Assembly: GCA_038243995.1 (NCBI GenBank)
Contig: JBBRTV010000026.1
Span: 21,983-85,982 of the forward strand
Reading direction: 5' to 3'
Length of the DNA stretch: 64,000 nucleotides
From: Scleromatobacter sp038243995
GTDB lineage: Bacteria; Pseudomonadota; Gammaproteobacteria; Burkholderiales; Burkholderiaceae_C
The notes below the pieces were generated by a model. The model saw only the letters and a list, made by a program, of their open reading frames with translations, was not told the origin of the DNA and did no database searches. Shown here one piece after another: positions 1-7,736 of this stretch; within the stretch, counting starts at the first letter, position 1; every line of letters starts with the position of its first letter. The translations under genes were made by a program, and so were the position numbers.

Positions 1-7
1 GATCGCC

Positions 8-721
8 ATGTACACCGCCAAAGGCCAACCCGACGCCAATGCGATGCTCAAGCAGTACAGCCCGCTCGTGCGTCGCCTGGCGCACCAGATGATTGCCAAG
101 CTGCCTGCGAACGTCGAGATCGACGACTTGATCCAGGTCGGCATGATCGGACTGCACGACGCGATGTCGCGCTTCGACAGCGAGCAGGGCGTCCAGTTCG
201 AGACCTTCGCCACCCAGCGCATCCGCGGCGCGATGCTCGACGAGCTGCGCGGCAGCGACTGGATGAGCCGCGGCGGCCGGCGCCAGCAGCGCGAGATCGA
301 GACCGCGGTGCACAAGCTCGAGCAGAAGCTCGGCCGCGCTCCGCAGGAAAGCGAGATCGCCGAATCGATGGGCATGAGCCTTGCGCAATACCAGGAGGTG
401 CTCGGCAAGGTGCGCGGCACCCAGCTCGTCTACCTGGAAGACATGTCCGGCGACGAAGGCGGCGACGACTACCTCGACCGCCACGTCACCAACGACGAGG
501 CGAATCCGCTGGCCATGCTGCAGGATCACCGCATGCGCGAAGCGCTGGTCGAGGCGATCAAGCACCTGCCCGAGCGCGAGCAGTACGTGATGAGCATGTA
601 CTACGAGCACGACATGAACCTGAAGGAGATCGCGGCGGTGCTCAAGGTCACCGAGAGCCGCGTCTGCCAGCTCCACAGCCAGTCGATCGCCCGCCTGCGC
701 GTCAAGCTGCGCGAATGGTGA
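8..721 (+). CDS. fliA: RNA polymerase sigma factor FliA (sigma-28)
   Basis: The 237-residue product directs RNA polymerase to late flagellar and chemotaxis promoters. Sigma region 2 spans about residues 15-85 and includes DLIQVGMIGL at 40-49. Region 4, with its helix-turn-helix, lies near 180-232 (LKEIAAVLKVTESRVCQ). Length and order match the FliA family. The start is very near the left edge, so its ribosome binding site is only partly visible. A terminator hairpin follows, so it appears to end a transcript arriving from the left, probably from flhF/fleN-type genes (inference). The anti-sigma factor flgM lies about 5.6 kb downstream, and two promoters matching the FliA consensus are readable before flgA and flgM. 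Confidence 0.95.
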   Translation: MYTAKGQPDANAMLKQYSPLVRRLAHQMIAKLPANVEIDDLIQVGMIGLHDAMSRFDSEQGVQFETFATQRIRGAMLDELRGSDWMSRGGRRQQREIETAVHKLEQKLGRAPQESEIAESMGMSLAQYQEVLGKVRGTQLVYLEDMSGDEGGDDYLDRHVTNDEANPLAMLQDHRMREALVEAIKHLPEREQYVMSMYYEHDMNLKEIAAVLKVTESRVCQLHSQSIARLRVKLREW

Positions 722-775
722 ACTGACAAGCGCGCCATGCCCGGCGCAAGTCGCCTCGTCTAGAGGCCGACCACA

Positions 776-807
776 GCCGCCCCGTCAAACGGGCGGCTCT
801 TCTATTT
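776..807 (+). terminator. Rho-independent terminator after fliA
   Basis: The arms GCCGCCC (776-782) and GGGCGGC (791-797) form a 7-bp stem. TCTTCTATTT follows, a moderately T-rich tail. It lies 55 bases past the fliA stop. Confidence 0.7.
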
Positions 808-1121
808 GGGGCGTCCACGACAGCGTCTGCCAGGACGGCGCGCGGAAAGAAGATCACCATCGTGGTCGGGATCCCCGGCGGCGTGGGGCGCCGTCCCGGT
901 CGGACGATCGAGGCCGCGACCGCGCCTGTCACCGCGTTTCGCGCGGGGGCGCCGCCGGGATTGGGGGGAAGCCCGCCATCTCCGTCATTCCTTCACGGTC
1001 CGCCCGCTGCGCGGGCTCGGGCCGCGCGCGCCGCTGCCGATAACGCCCTGTCGACCACTGTTTGCGCTCCGCCTGCATCGGGCCGGTCGGTCTCCCGTGA
1101 ACCCCACACCAGCGAAAGCCC
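808..1121. other. Intergenic stretch upstream of pilU, no gene seen
   Basis: No convincing coding region is present; reading frames here lack family signatures. It must hold the pilU promoter. A perfect GCCGATAA octamer at 1036-1043 resembles a sigma-28 -10 element, but no TAAA-like -35 lies 15 bases upstream, so it is not called as a promoter. Confidence 0.5.
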
Positions 1122-2414
1122 ATGTCCGCATTCACCGAAGAACAAGCCCGCTCCTACATGCACAAGCTGCTGGCGGCGATGAGCCAGGCGGGCGGCTCCG
1201 ACCTGTTCATCGCCGCGGACTTTCCGCCGAGCATGAAGTCGGACGGTTCGATGAAGCCGCTCACGACGCAGAAGCTGACGGCCGACGTCACGCGCGCCCT
1301 GGCCCACGCGATGATGAACGAGCGCCAGCGCGAGGAGTTCGCGCGGGAGATGGAGTGCAACTTCGCAGTCTCGATCCCGGGGGTCTCGCGCTTCCGGATC
1401 AACATCATGATGCAGCAGCAATGCGTCAGCCTGATCGCGCGCACGATCGCGTCCGAGATTCCGAACTTCGAGAAACTGAAGCTGCCCGAGATACTCAAGG
1501 AGGTCGTGATGACCAAGCGCGGGCTCGTGCTGGTCGTCGGCGCCACGGGCTCGGGCAAGTCGACCTCGCTGGCGGCGATGATCGACCACCGCAACCGCAC
1601 TTCCCCGGGCCATATCATCACCGTGGAGGATCCGGTCGAGTACGTGCACGTGTCGCAGAAGTCGCTTGTCACGCACCGCGAGGTGGGCGTCGACACCCAC
1701 TCCTGGCATCACGCGCTGAAGAACACGCTGCGCCAGGCGCCCGACGTGATTTTGATCGGCGAGATCCGCGACGCCGAGACCATGGAGCACGCGATCGCGT
1801 TCGCCGAGACCGGCCACTTGTGCCTGGGCACCCTGCACGCCAACAGCGCGAGCCAGACGATAGAGCGCATCATCAATTTCTTCCCTGAGGAACGCCGCGC
1901 GCAGTTGCTGATGGACCTGTCGGCGAACCTGCGCGGCATCGTCTCGCAACGCCTGGTGCGGCGCGAGGACGGCAAGGGCCGTTCCGCCGCGATCGAGATC
2001 CTGCTCAACACGCCGACGATCGCCGAGAAGATCTTCAGCGGCGCCTTCAACGAGATCAAGGGCATCATGGCCCGCTCGCGCGAACTGGGCATGTGCACCT
2101 TCGACCATGCGCTGTTCGAGCTCTACGAAGCGCGCGTCATCGGATTCGAGGAAGCGATCCGCAATGCGGATTCGGCCAACGAGCTGCGCCTGAACATCAA
2201 GCTCAAGAGCCGGCGCGGCGAGTCGGCCGCCTCCGGCGGGGACGGCGGGCTGTCGCTCGACATGGGCCCCACGCCCGAGCAGATCGCCGCGCAGCAACAG
2301 GCGGACGAGAAGAACAAGGTCGACGCCCGGCGCAAGGCCGAGGACGAGGAACTCGGGCGGCTGCGCGAGAAGAAACGCCTCGCCGAGTTGGCCGCCGCGA
2401 GCCAGGGCCGCTGA
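1122..2414 (+). CDS. pilU: Type IV pilus twitching motility ATPase PilU
   Basis: A secretion-ATPase superfamily motor that assists pilus retraction as a partner of PilT. The Walker A motif GATGSGKS is at residues 140-147, the Walker B region DVILIGEIRD at 208-217, and the HLCLGTLHANSA segment typical of PilT/PilU follows. NFFPEERRAQLLMDLS and the late DSANELRL segment favour PilU over PilT. At 430 residues it is longer than the usual 370-380. The extra is a highly charged tail from about residue 375 (PTPEQIAAQQQ, then Lys/Arg/Glu-rich), probably helical. No pilT or other pil gene is in the window. The diguanylate cyclase begins 13 bases after its stop, so the two may be co-transcribed. Confidence 0.88.
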   Translation: MSAFTEEQARSYMHKLLAAMSQAGGSDLFIAADFPPSMKSDGSMKPLTTQKLTADVTRALAHAMMNERQREEFAREMECNFAVSIPGVSRFRINIMMQQQCVSLIARTIASEIPNFEKLKLPEILKEVVMTKRGLVLVVGATGSGKSTSLAAMIDHRNRTSPGHIITVEDPVEYVHVSQKSLVTHREVGVDTHSWHHALKNTLRQAPDVILIGEIRDAETMEHAIAFAETGHLCLGTLHANSASQTIERIINFFPEERRAQLLMDLSANLRGIVSQRLVRREDGKGRSAAIEILLNTPTIAEKIFSGAFNEIKGIMARSRELGMCTFDHALFELYEARVIGFEEAIRNADSANELRLNIKLKSRRGESAASGGDGGLSLDMGPTPEQIAAQQQADEKNKVDARRKAEDEELGRLREKKRLAELAAASQGR

Positions 2415-2426
2415 CGGCGGGCCGGC

Positions 2427-3650
2427 ATGTTCGCTCGCGCAGGAACGCGCCCGGGCGCGGACGCGCCCGACTCCGCAGCTTCATCGGACGCCGCCTCGGT
2501 CGCCCGCGAGATCGGCTTCGGCCAGTGCGTGCAGGCGTTGCGCCGCACGATCGCGACGACGCCGGCCGGGTGGCTGCTCGTGAGCTGGATCGCGTGGGAT
2601 CGTGCACCGCGCGTGCGCATCGCGGCGTGGGTGGCGTGCGTCTTCTGCGCCTGGGTGATCGAGCGCCGGCTGACGCACCGCATCCTGCACGAAGGCCCGG
2701 CGATCGCGCGCCATTCGACTGAGCTGTTTGTCGCCGCGGCACTGGACGGCATCGGATGGGGGGCGCTGGCCTGGTTCCTGATGGGCTTCGACCCGACGCT
2801 GGATCCATGGCTGAGCGCCTTGCTGTGCGGCGCCGCGGCGATCAACGCGCCGGTCTACATCACTTGCCTGCGCGCCTATGGCGCGATGATGGGGTCGATG
2901 TGGGCCACGGTCGTCCTCGCCATCGCCTTCCACCCCCAGCGTGCGGGCGTGCGGGAGGAGCTCGTCGGGCTGACGCTGTTCGTCGGACTGATCGGCTACT
3001 ACATGCAGTCGATCGCGCAGCGCGTTCACGAGGGCATCCGCCTCCAGCTCAGCAATGCCTCGCTCGCCGAGCGGCTCGACCAGGCGCTTCAACTGGTCCG
3101 GCAGGAAGCGTCCACCGATGCCCTGACCGGCTCGCCCAACCGACGCGCGCTCGACGTGCTGCTGCGCCAACAGTTCGCCCTGGCGCAATTCCCCGGGCGA
3201 CCGTTCTCGGTGTTGATGCTCGACATCGATCACTTCAAGCTGGTGAACGACGTCCATGGCCACGCCGTGGGCGACGCCACCCTGCGCGCGTTCGCGCAAC
3301 GCGTGCGCGAGCACCTGCGCCAGGGGGACGCCTGCACGCGCTACGGCGGGGAGGAGTTCGTCGTCGTTCTGCCGGGCACGACGCTGGCCGCCGCCGTGGA
3401 GGTCGCCGAACGCCTGCGCCACGGCGTGGCCGAGCGGGCGCTGCTGGCCGAGCCGACGGTTCGCGTCACGGTTTCCCTCGGTGCCGCCCAATATCTGGCC
3501 GGGGAGACGATCGAGCAGGTACTCGAACGGGCGGATGCCGCGGTATACGCCGCCAAGCGCTGCGGCCGCAACCAGGTGTGCGTGCCGGAGGCCGCCGCCC
3601 TGGCCCCCGTTCGAGGGGGTATCCTGCCCAGGGGTTCGCGCGCACAGTGA
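2427..3650 (+). CDS. Membrane-anchored diguanylate cyclase (GGDEF)
   Basis: This protein makes cyclic di-GMP from two GTP at the inner membrane. The N-terminal half (about residues 45-195) holds several hydrophobic segments, enough for five or six membrane spans of an undefined sensor. A short linker leads to a GGDEF domain (about 225-390) with an intact GGEEF at 307-311. The inhibitory site RQGD at 298-301 has the correct five-residue spacing, so product feedback is expected. The gene starts 13 bases after the pilU stop, which suggests an operon linking c-di-GMP synthesis to pilus retraction (inference). The start is chosen for its position right after pilU; no strong ribosome binding site is seen. 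Confidence 0.85.
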   Translation: MFARAGTRPGADAPDSAASSDAASVAREIGFGQCVQALRRTIATTPAGWLLVSWIAWDRAPRVRIAAWVACVFCAWVIERRLTHRILHEGPAIARHSTELFVAAALDGIGWGALAWFLMGFDPTLDPWLSALLCGAAAINAPVYITCLRAYGAMMGSMWATVVLAIAFHPQRAGVREELVGLTLFVGLIGYYMQSIAQRVHEGIRLQLSNASLAERLDQALQLVRQEASTDALTGSPNRRALDVLLRQQFALAQFPGRPFSVLMLDIDHFKLVNDVHGHAVGDATLRAFAQRVREHLRQGDACTRYGGEEFVVVLPGTTLAAAVEVAERLRHGVAERALLAEPTVRVTVSLGAAQYLAGETIEQVLERADAAVYAAKRCGRNQVCVPEAAALAPVRGGILPRGSRAQ

Positions 3651-3685
3651 CTCGGGTGTGCGACAGGAACAGACGGAGATCGACC

Positions 3686-4144
3686 ATGTCCCGAGCCAAG
3701 TCATCCGAGCCGGCGATCGCCAGTCCCGCAGTGCACCTGGCCGAGCTGGAAGACGCGCTCGGCTGGATCAGCGGCGTGGAAGCCTTCGGCAACCGGGCCC
3801 GGGTTTCGCGGCTCACGGGCGAGGTCCACTGGTCGTCGGAGTACGGCGACGCCCCCGACGATCTCCCCGACGACATCGACGATGGCAGCAGCTATGTTGC
3901 CATTCCCGACAAGAACGACCTCGACCTGGGGCGATCGCTGGTGTCGCGGTTCGTGCGCGAGCGGGTGCCGGAGTTGGATTTCACCGTGCACGAGATCTTC
4001 GCGCGGCCTGGAGCCCACCGGCGGTTCAAGGCCTGGCTCGAGCGTCTCGGGCTCCTCCAGGCCTGGTTCGATTTCGAGCGGCAGGAGACGGCAGCCGCGT
4101 TGCGACTGTGGGCCGCCGACCAGGGTCTGCGGGTTCTCGACTGA
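3686..4144 (+). CDS. UPF0158 family protein
   Basis: A 152-residue soluble protein that matches the UPF0158 pattern. It starts with LEDALGWISGVEAFGNRARVSRLTG, broken here as LEDALGWISG then VEAFGNRARV. A central acidic stretch (DDLPDDIDD) follows, then VAIPDKNDLDLGRSLV, and a C-terminal GAHRRFKAWLERLGLLQAW-type block. The function is unknown; members sit in the cytoplasm with no signal peptide. The ATG at 3686 is preceded by GGAGATCGACC, a good ribosome binding site. Frames extending further upstream run through the diguanylate cyclase gene and are not used. The gap from the cyclase stop is 35 bases, so it may share that transcript. Confidence 0.8.
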   Translation: MSRAKSSEPAIASPAVHLAELEDALGWISGVEAFGNRARVSRLTGEVHWSSEYGDAPDDLPDDIDDGSSYVAIPDKNDLDLGRSLVSRFVRERVPELDFTVHEIFARPGAHRRFKAWLERLGLLQAWFDFERQETAAALRLWAADQGLRVLD

Positions 4145-4241
4145 GGGATCGACCTGCCCGGGGTGGTTGGACCATCGCGAAACAGGCGGATACATCGCGG
4201 GTGGGTGTGGGGAGCGCTCCGCCGGGCGACAATGCCCCTGG

Positions 4242-4273
4242 CCTTATTAGGGTTTGCCCAGTAAGGGCAACCC
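4242..4273. promoter_or_regulatory. Imperfect palindrome upstream of the EXORDIUM-like gene
   Basis: The segment CCTTATT...GGG (4242-4252) pairs with CCC...AGTAAGG (4257-4266) around a TTTG centre. An overlapping second inverted repeat runs GGGTTTGCCC (4250-4259) to GGGCAACCC (4265-4273). No T tract follows, so a terminator is unlikely. The position, about 80 bases before the start codon, suits a regulator operator. The A/T-GGG-N4-CCC layout resembles sites of NarL/LuxR-type regulators, but the regulator is unknown. Confidence 0.4.
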
Positions 4274-4354
4274 CCGGGGAACTATCCCTGATGTGCCTGA
4301 CGCATTCCGGCGATAGCCTACACACTCCCGATACACAAATACCCAGGAAACAGA

Positions 4355-5227
4355 ATGAAAAGCACCCTTCGCCTCGTCTGCGCCGGCGTCCTCGCGCTCA
4401 TCGCCTCGTCCGCCATGGCCGACACCATCGCCAAGGGCGGCGGCACCTACGACGCCCGCGGCGTCCAGGTGACGGCCGGCGGCCAGATCCTCTACAACGG
4501 CGGCCCGGTCATGACCAACACCGCCGGCGTCAAGGTCTACATCATCTGGTACGGCAACTGGGCCGGCAACACCGCGACCACGATCGTCCCGGAATTCCTG
4601 AGCCACCTCGGCGGCTCGGCGTACTACAACATCAACACGACGTACTACGACGCGTCGAACGCCCACATCAAGAATCTCGTGACGCTGGCCGGCCAGACGA
4701 CCGACAACTACTCGCAAGGGACCAAGCTGTCGGATGCCAAGATCAAGACGGTCGTCACGACCGCGATCACGAACGGCAGCCTGCCCAAGGACGCGAACGC
4801 GCTGTACTTCGTGCTGACCTCCAAGGACGTCAACGAGACCTCCGGCTTCTGCACGGCCTATTGCGGCTGGCATACCGCCGGCACGATCAAGAAGGCCAAC
4901 ATCAAGTACTCGTTCGTCGGCGACGCTGCTCGCTGCATCTCGTCCTGCGCCATCCAGTCGACCAGCCCGAACAACAACGCCGGCGCCGACGGCATGCTGA
5001 GCGTGATCGCGCACGAACTCGAAGAAACCGTGACGGATCCGAACCCGCGCAGCGGCTGGGCGTTCGCCACCGGCAACGAGAACGCCGACCAGTGCGCCTG
5101 GACGTTCGGCACGGAATACACCGTGTCCAACGGCTCCAAGGCCAACATGAAAATCAACGGCTTCGACTACCTGATCCAGCAGAACTGGATCCAGGCAACC
5201 GCCGGTTCCTGCGCCCTGCACCTCTGA
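4355..5227 (+). CDS. Secreted EXORDIUM-like (phosphate-induced protein 1, Phi_1) protein with HELEE motif
   Basis: A 290-residue exported protein. The signal peptide is residues 1-22 (cleavage after SSAMA or AMA). The mature part follows the plant EXORDIUM/Phi-1 domain: YNGGPVMTN near 47, WYGNW at 65-69, YFVLTSKDVN at 151-160, FCTAYCGWH at 166-174, FVGDAARC near 187-194, and GADGMLSVIAHELEE ending at 224. Six cysteines (166, 170, 194, 198, 247, 286) probably form disulfides in the periplasm or outside. Where the plant proteins have no metal motif, this one has H220-E-L-E-E224 followed by TVTDP, suggesting a metal or hydrolase site (inference). It stands alone, between a palindrome and a terminator, so it is probably monocistronic. 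Confidence 0.78.
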   Translation: MKSTLRLVCAGVLALIASSAMADTIAKGGGTYDARGVQVTAGGQILYNGGPVMTNTAGVKVYIIWYGNWAGNTATTIVPEFLSHLGGSAYYNINTTYYDASNAHIKNLVTLAGQTTDNYSQGTKLSDAKIKTVVTTAITNGSLPKDANALYFVLTSKDVNETSGFCTAYCGWHTAGTIKKANIKYSFVGDAARCISSCAIQSTSPNNNAGADGMLSVIAHELEETVTDPNPRSGWAFATGNENADQCAWTFGTEYTVSNGSKANMKINGFDYLIQQNWIQATAGSCALHL

Positions 5228-5289
5228 AGTTGACCCTCGGCGCGCGTGCCGCGCTCCCTCCAGGGAGCCGGCCTTGCGCCCCGGCTCCG

Positions 5290-5327
5290 ACGCCCTGCGC
5301 CTCCCGGTGCGGGGCGTTCTCGTTTCT
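5290..5327 (+). terminator. Rho-independent terminator after the EXORDIUM-like gene
   Basis: ACGCCCTGC (5290-5298) pairs with GCGGGGCGT (5309-5317), nine pairs with one G-T, followed by TCTCGTTTCT. It faces the small leftward gene whose stop is at 5339. Confidence 0.75.
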
Positions 5328-5338
5328 GAGGCCGAGAG

Positions 5339-5686
5339 TCAATGCCCGGCCCGCAGCAGGCGCCCGAGGAGTTGCGCCGCCCAGTCGGGCAGGGTCTCGC
5401 CGAAGTCTTCGGCCTGCGTGAACTCGTCTTCGCCGATCACCGCGCTGTGCGTGAGCTTGCCGACGTCATCGACCGACAGCGTCAGCCAGCCCTCGGCGCC
5501 CGCCTCCCATTCGAACGAGATGCGGCCGTCCGGCTCGACTTGAACCGCCGGTGGACGCGGGGACGAGGCCACCAGTTCGAGCAGGCGCCGGGCGGCGGCG
5601 ACCGTGGCGGGGGCTGGCGCGATCCAGCCGCGCTCGCAGACAAGCGGGGCGGCGTCGGCGAGGGCGGTGGCGAGGAGCGGGGACAT
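5339..5686 (-). CDS. Hypothetical protein
   Basis: A 115-residue protein of unrecognised family. It begins MSPLLATALADAAPLV, has an Ala-rich helical first half, and ends in an acidic block (VIGEDEFTQAEDFGETLPDW). No signal peptide or membrane span is seen. The frame stays open to 5812, but a strong bidirectional terminator at 5781-5802 lies inside that extension, so the internal ATG at 5686 is preferred. It follows flgN on the same strand but is separated by that terminator, so it is probably transcribed separately. The codon usage looks like that of the neighbours. Confidence 0.6.
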   Translation of the reverse strand: MSPLLATALADAAPLVCERGWIAPAPATVAAARRLLELVASSPRPPAVQVEPDGRISFEWEAGAEGWLTLSVDDVGKLTHSAVIGEDEFTQAEDFGETLPDWAAQLLGRLLRAGH

Positions 5687-5780
5687 GGCCGTATTGTGAT
5701 GCGCGACGACCGCGTCCGCGCCGCGAGGGCACTTCGCGGGCAACGAGAACGTCGCCCGCGAATCCGGCGCCGGACGCAAG

Positions 5781-5802
5781 AAAGGCCCGTCCAGGGCCTT
5801 TT
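5781..5802 (-). terminator. Bidirectional terminator ending flgM-flgN
   Basis: AAAGGCCC (5781-5788) pairs perfectly with GGGCCTTT (5794-5801) around a five-base loop. There is an A run on one side and T's on the other, so it can work on either strand. It lies 37 bases past the flgN stop. Confidence 0.85.
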
Positions 5803-5838
5803 CGTGGTTCATCGGCGCTCCGCGAGGAGCGCGCCCGT

Positions 5839-6279
5839 TCAGCTCGCCGCGATCACGCGACCGCTGCCGCGGTTGCCCGAGCCGCTCGCCGAGTACACGC
5901 TGGCACTGGCCAGCGGCGGCGGGATTAGGATGTCGAGCGCCTGGTCGAGCGCGGTCGTCGCGCGGAACAGCGCTTCGCGCTGCGCGGCGACCTGGCCGCT
6001 GGCCATGGCCAGTCGCCGGCGCAGCGGCGGCGGCATCGTGCCGCTGCGCGCCACCTGGGCAAAGCGTTGCATGGCCGCGCTCATCGCGGCCTGCAGGTCG
6101 CTGGCGGCGGCTTCCACGGCGTTCGGATCCTGCTGCGTCAGGGAAGCCCCGAGCGCTGCGATGGTCTGCTCGACGGCCGCCAACGCCGATTCGAGCTCGA
6201 CGGTGTTCGGCGGCGTCTGGTGAAGGCCGTGCGGGAGCACGGACCCGGAATGGTGCGGGGTGCTGCGGGGAGTCGTCAC
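5839..6279 (-). CDS. flgN: Flagellar chaperone FlgN
   Basis: A 146-residue, mostly helical protein expected to be the cytosolic export chaperone for the hook-filament junction proteins FlgK and FlgL. The sequence is poorly conserved, as is usual for FlgN. The helical core runs from about residue 26 (TVELESALAAVEQTIAALGA) to 115, and the last 30 residues are Ser/Gly-rich. Identification rests on position, immediately after flgM on the same strand, and on size. It uses a GTG start at 6279 with GGAAG a few bases upstream; no in-frame ATG exists nearby. It is probably transcribed with flgM from the sigma-28 promoter at 6689-6715. Confidence 0.8.
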   Translation of the reverse strand: MTTPRSTPHHSGSVLPHGLHQTPPNTVELESALAAVEQTIAALGASLTQQDPNAVEAAASDLQAAMSAAMQRFAQVARSGTMPPPLRRRLAMASGQVAAQREALFRATTALDQALDILIPPPLASASVYSASGSGNRGSGRVIAAS

Positions 6280-6313
6280 GAGGACTTCCGTTTCGAGAAA
6301 GGGGCGGGCGCGC

Positions 6314-6634
6314 TCAGTGCGACTTCTGCGAACGTCCCAGCAATTCCTGGGCGTTGGCGATCAGCTTGTCGGCGATCGCCCCGTGATTGACCGAGAACTT
6401 GCCGTCCTTGATCGCCTGGGCGATGCGGTCGACCTTCGCGGAATCGAAGGACGGATCGGCGCCGGCGGCGCTGAGCAGGCTGGCGGCTGGCGACAGTTCG
6501 ACCTGCGTGCTCGCGTCGGAGGAAGCGGCCGCGGTCGCGGTCGTCGCCTTCTTGTCCTGGCTGGTGTTGGCCGTCTTGCGATCGCTGGTGACTGCGGTCG
6601 TCGGGGCGGTGCTGTTGATGTTGCCAATCTTCAT
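6314..6634 (-). CDS. flgM: Anti-sigma-28 factor FlgM
   Basis: A 106-residue protein that binds and holds FliA until the hook-basal body is complete, then leaves through the flagellar export channel. It opens MKIGNINS, continues with a disordered Ser/Thr/Ala/Lys-rich segment to about residue 45, and ends in the helical FliA-binding region (VELSPAASLL and the segment around AKVDRIAQAIKDGKFSVN). Length and layout match the family. ATG at 6634 has GGAGAG upstream. A near-consensus FliA promoter lies 55 bases before it, so FliA induces its own inhibitor. flgN follows 34 bases downstream. Confidence 0.93.
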   Translation of the reverse strand: MKIGNINSTAPTTAVTSDRKTANTSQDKKATTATAAASSDASTQVELSPAASLLSAAGADPSFDSAKVDRIAQAIKDGKFSVNHGAIADKLIANAQELLGRSQKSH

Positions 6635-6688
6635 GATGCTCTCCAGAGGGCGGGTATGAATGCCCTCATGCCCATGCGGTGTGACACT

Positions 6689-6715
6689 GTTTCGGCAGTC
6701 TCAAAACGAACTTTA
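6689..6715 (-). promoter_or_regulatory. Sigma-28 promoter for flgM-flgN
   Basis: On the minus strand TAAA (6712-6715) is followed by exactly 15 bases and then GCCGAAAC (6689-6696). The FliA consensus is TAAA-N15-GCCGATAA. Spacing is exact, the -35 is perfect and the -10 matches six of eight positions. GTT follows the TAAA, as in the extended consensus. Confidence 0.85.
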
Positions 6716-6755
6716 GCGATATTTCCGGAAATCTTCGGCCGGGCAAGGACGGGGC

Positions 6756-7517
6756 TCACAGCGTCATCTCCACTTGGCGGTCGCCGCTCGGCCGCGTGTT
6801 GAGTATGCGGCCACTTTCGGTGCGCACGCGCGCCACCTGGCCTTCGACCCCGGCGTTCACTGCCTGGCCTTCCGTCACTACCTCCCAGCCGGGACCGAGC
6901 GCAGTGACGCGCACCGTCTCGCCCGCGGCGAAATATTGTCGCGCCTTGAGGTCGGTCTGGCGCAGCGTGGCACCCGCGTTCAGGTTGCGGCCCAGCAGGC
7001 GGCCGACGACCTGGGCCGGATCCGGCACGGCCGCGCCAGGCGCCGCCGCGATGTCCACTTCCGCCTGTTCGAGCTCCCCCGCCTCCAGCACCGTGCCGGC
7101 CGCGAGGTTGCTCCTGACGACCGTCGCCTGCATGAACACGCTGACGGTGATCGGCAGCGACACGTTCCACAGCCGGGCGCCCTGGGTGCAGCGCAGGCCC
7201 ATGCGGGTCGCGCCCCAGACGGGCAGGCCGGGCGGCAGGTAGGGTTCGATGCGCTGGCAAGGCGCGAGGCGCAGGCGCGGGTCGAGCTTGCCGACCTTCA
7301 CCTCCACGCGCGCCGTGCGCCCGCCCGCCGCCGCAGCGTTCGCGCCGGAGCGGGCCATGGCCTCGACCTGATGCAGCAGCGCGGGGTCGGGTGCATAGGT
7401 CGGCTCCTGCTCCTGGCCGATCGCCGTGCCGCACGCCCCCAGCGCGATCGCGAGCGTCGTCGACCGCGCGAGGCGGGAGACGAAGGACGCTGGAGTCGGA
7501 GCGGGGCGATTGATCAC
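6756..7517 (-). CDS. flgA: Flagellar basal body P-ring chaperone FlgA
   Basis: A 253-residue periplasmic chaperone that helps assemble the FlgI P ring. The signal sequence covers about residues 10-34. The conserved SAF-type C-terminal part includes VRSNLAAGTVLEAGELEQ near 134-152, GRLLGRNLNAGATL near 175-188, and the late segment LGPGWEVVTEGQAVNAGVEG (about 208-227). It uses a GTG start at 7517; no better ATG is in frame. It is divergent from flgB, the standard layout in this group. A sigma-28-type promoter lies 87 bases upstream. The 121-base gap to flgM contains the separate flgM promoter. Confidence 0.92.
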   Translation of the reverse strand: MINRPAPTPASFVSRLARSTTLAIALGACGTAIGQEQEPTYAPDPALLHQVEAMARSGANAAAAGGRTARVEVKVGKLDPRLRLAPCQRIEPYLPPGLPVWGATRMGLRCTQGARLWNVSLPITVSVFMQATVVRSNLAAGTVLEAGELEQAEVDIAAAPGAAVPDPAQVVGRLLGRNLNAGATLRQTDLKARQYFAAGETVRVTALGPGWEVVTEGQAVNAGVEGQVARVRTESGRILNTRPSGDRQVEMTL

Positions 7518-7603
7518 GGACAGGGCCTGGATATGGGGGGTGATGGCGACTTTAGGGAAGCGGGCCCGGTGCGGTGAGATGAATTGCGGGCCCTTCCCCT
7601 GTC

Positions 7604-7630
7604 TTATCGGCCTTCAGTTGCGGGACTTGA
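7604..7630 (-). promoter_or_regulatory. Sigma-28-type promoter for flgA
   Basis: On the minus strand TCAA (7627-7630), 15 bases, then GCCGATAA (7604-7611). The -10 matches the FliA consensus perfectly, the -35 differs at one base (TCAA for TAAA), and the spacing is exact. It lies in the divergent flgA/flgB region. Confidence 0.75.
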
Positions 7631-7736
7631 CTTTCACAATCGCTCTCCATGGCCGTCGATCCGTGCGCCGCTGGCAAGAGCGGCGCGGCTTCGCAGGCCC
7701 GGACTGCGCCCCGCAGCATTCACCAAGGTGGCACCG

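Noticed and set aside
1036..1043. Perfect GCCGATAA box before pilU
   Set aside because: No TAAA-like -35 lies 15 bases upstream; the surrounding sequence is GC-only. Kept only as a note.
993..2297. Long minus-strand frame opposite pilU
   Set aside because: Arg/Ala/His-rich antisense frame with no family signature; PilU on the other strand is unambiguous.
5687..5812. Upstream extension of the small hypothetical gene after flgN
   Set aside because: The extension runs through a perfect terminator hairpin at 5781-5802.
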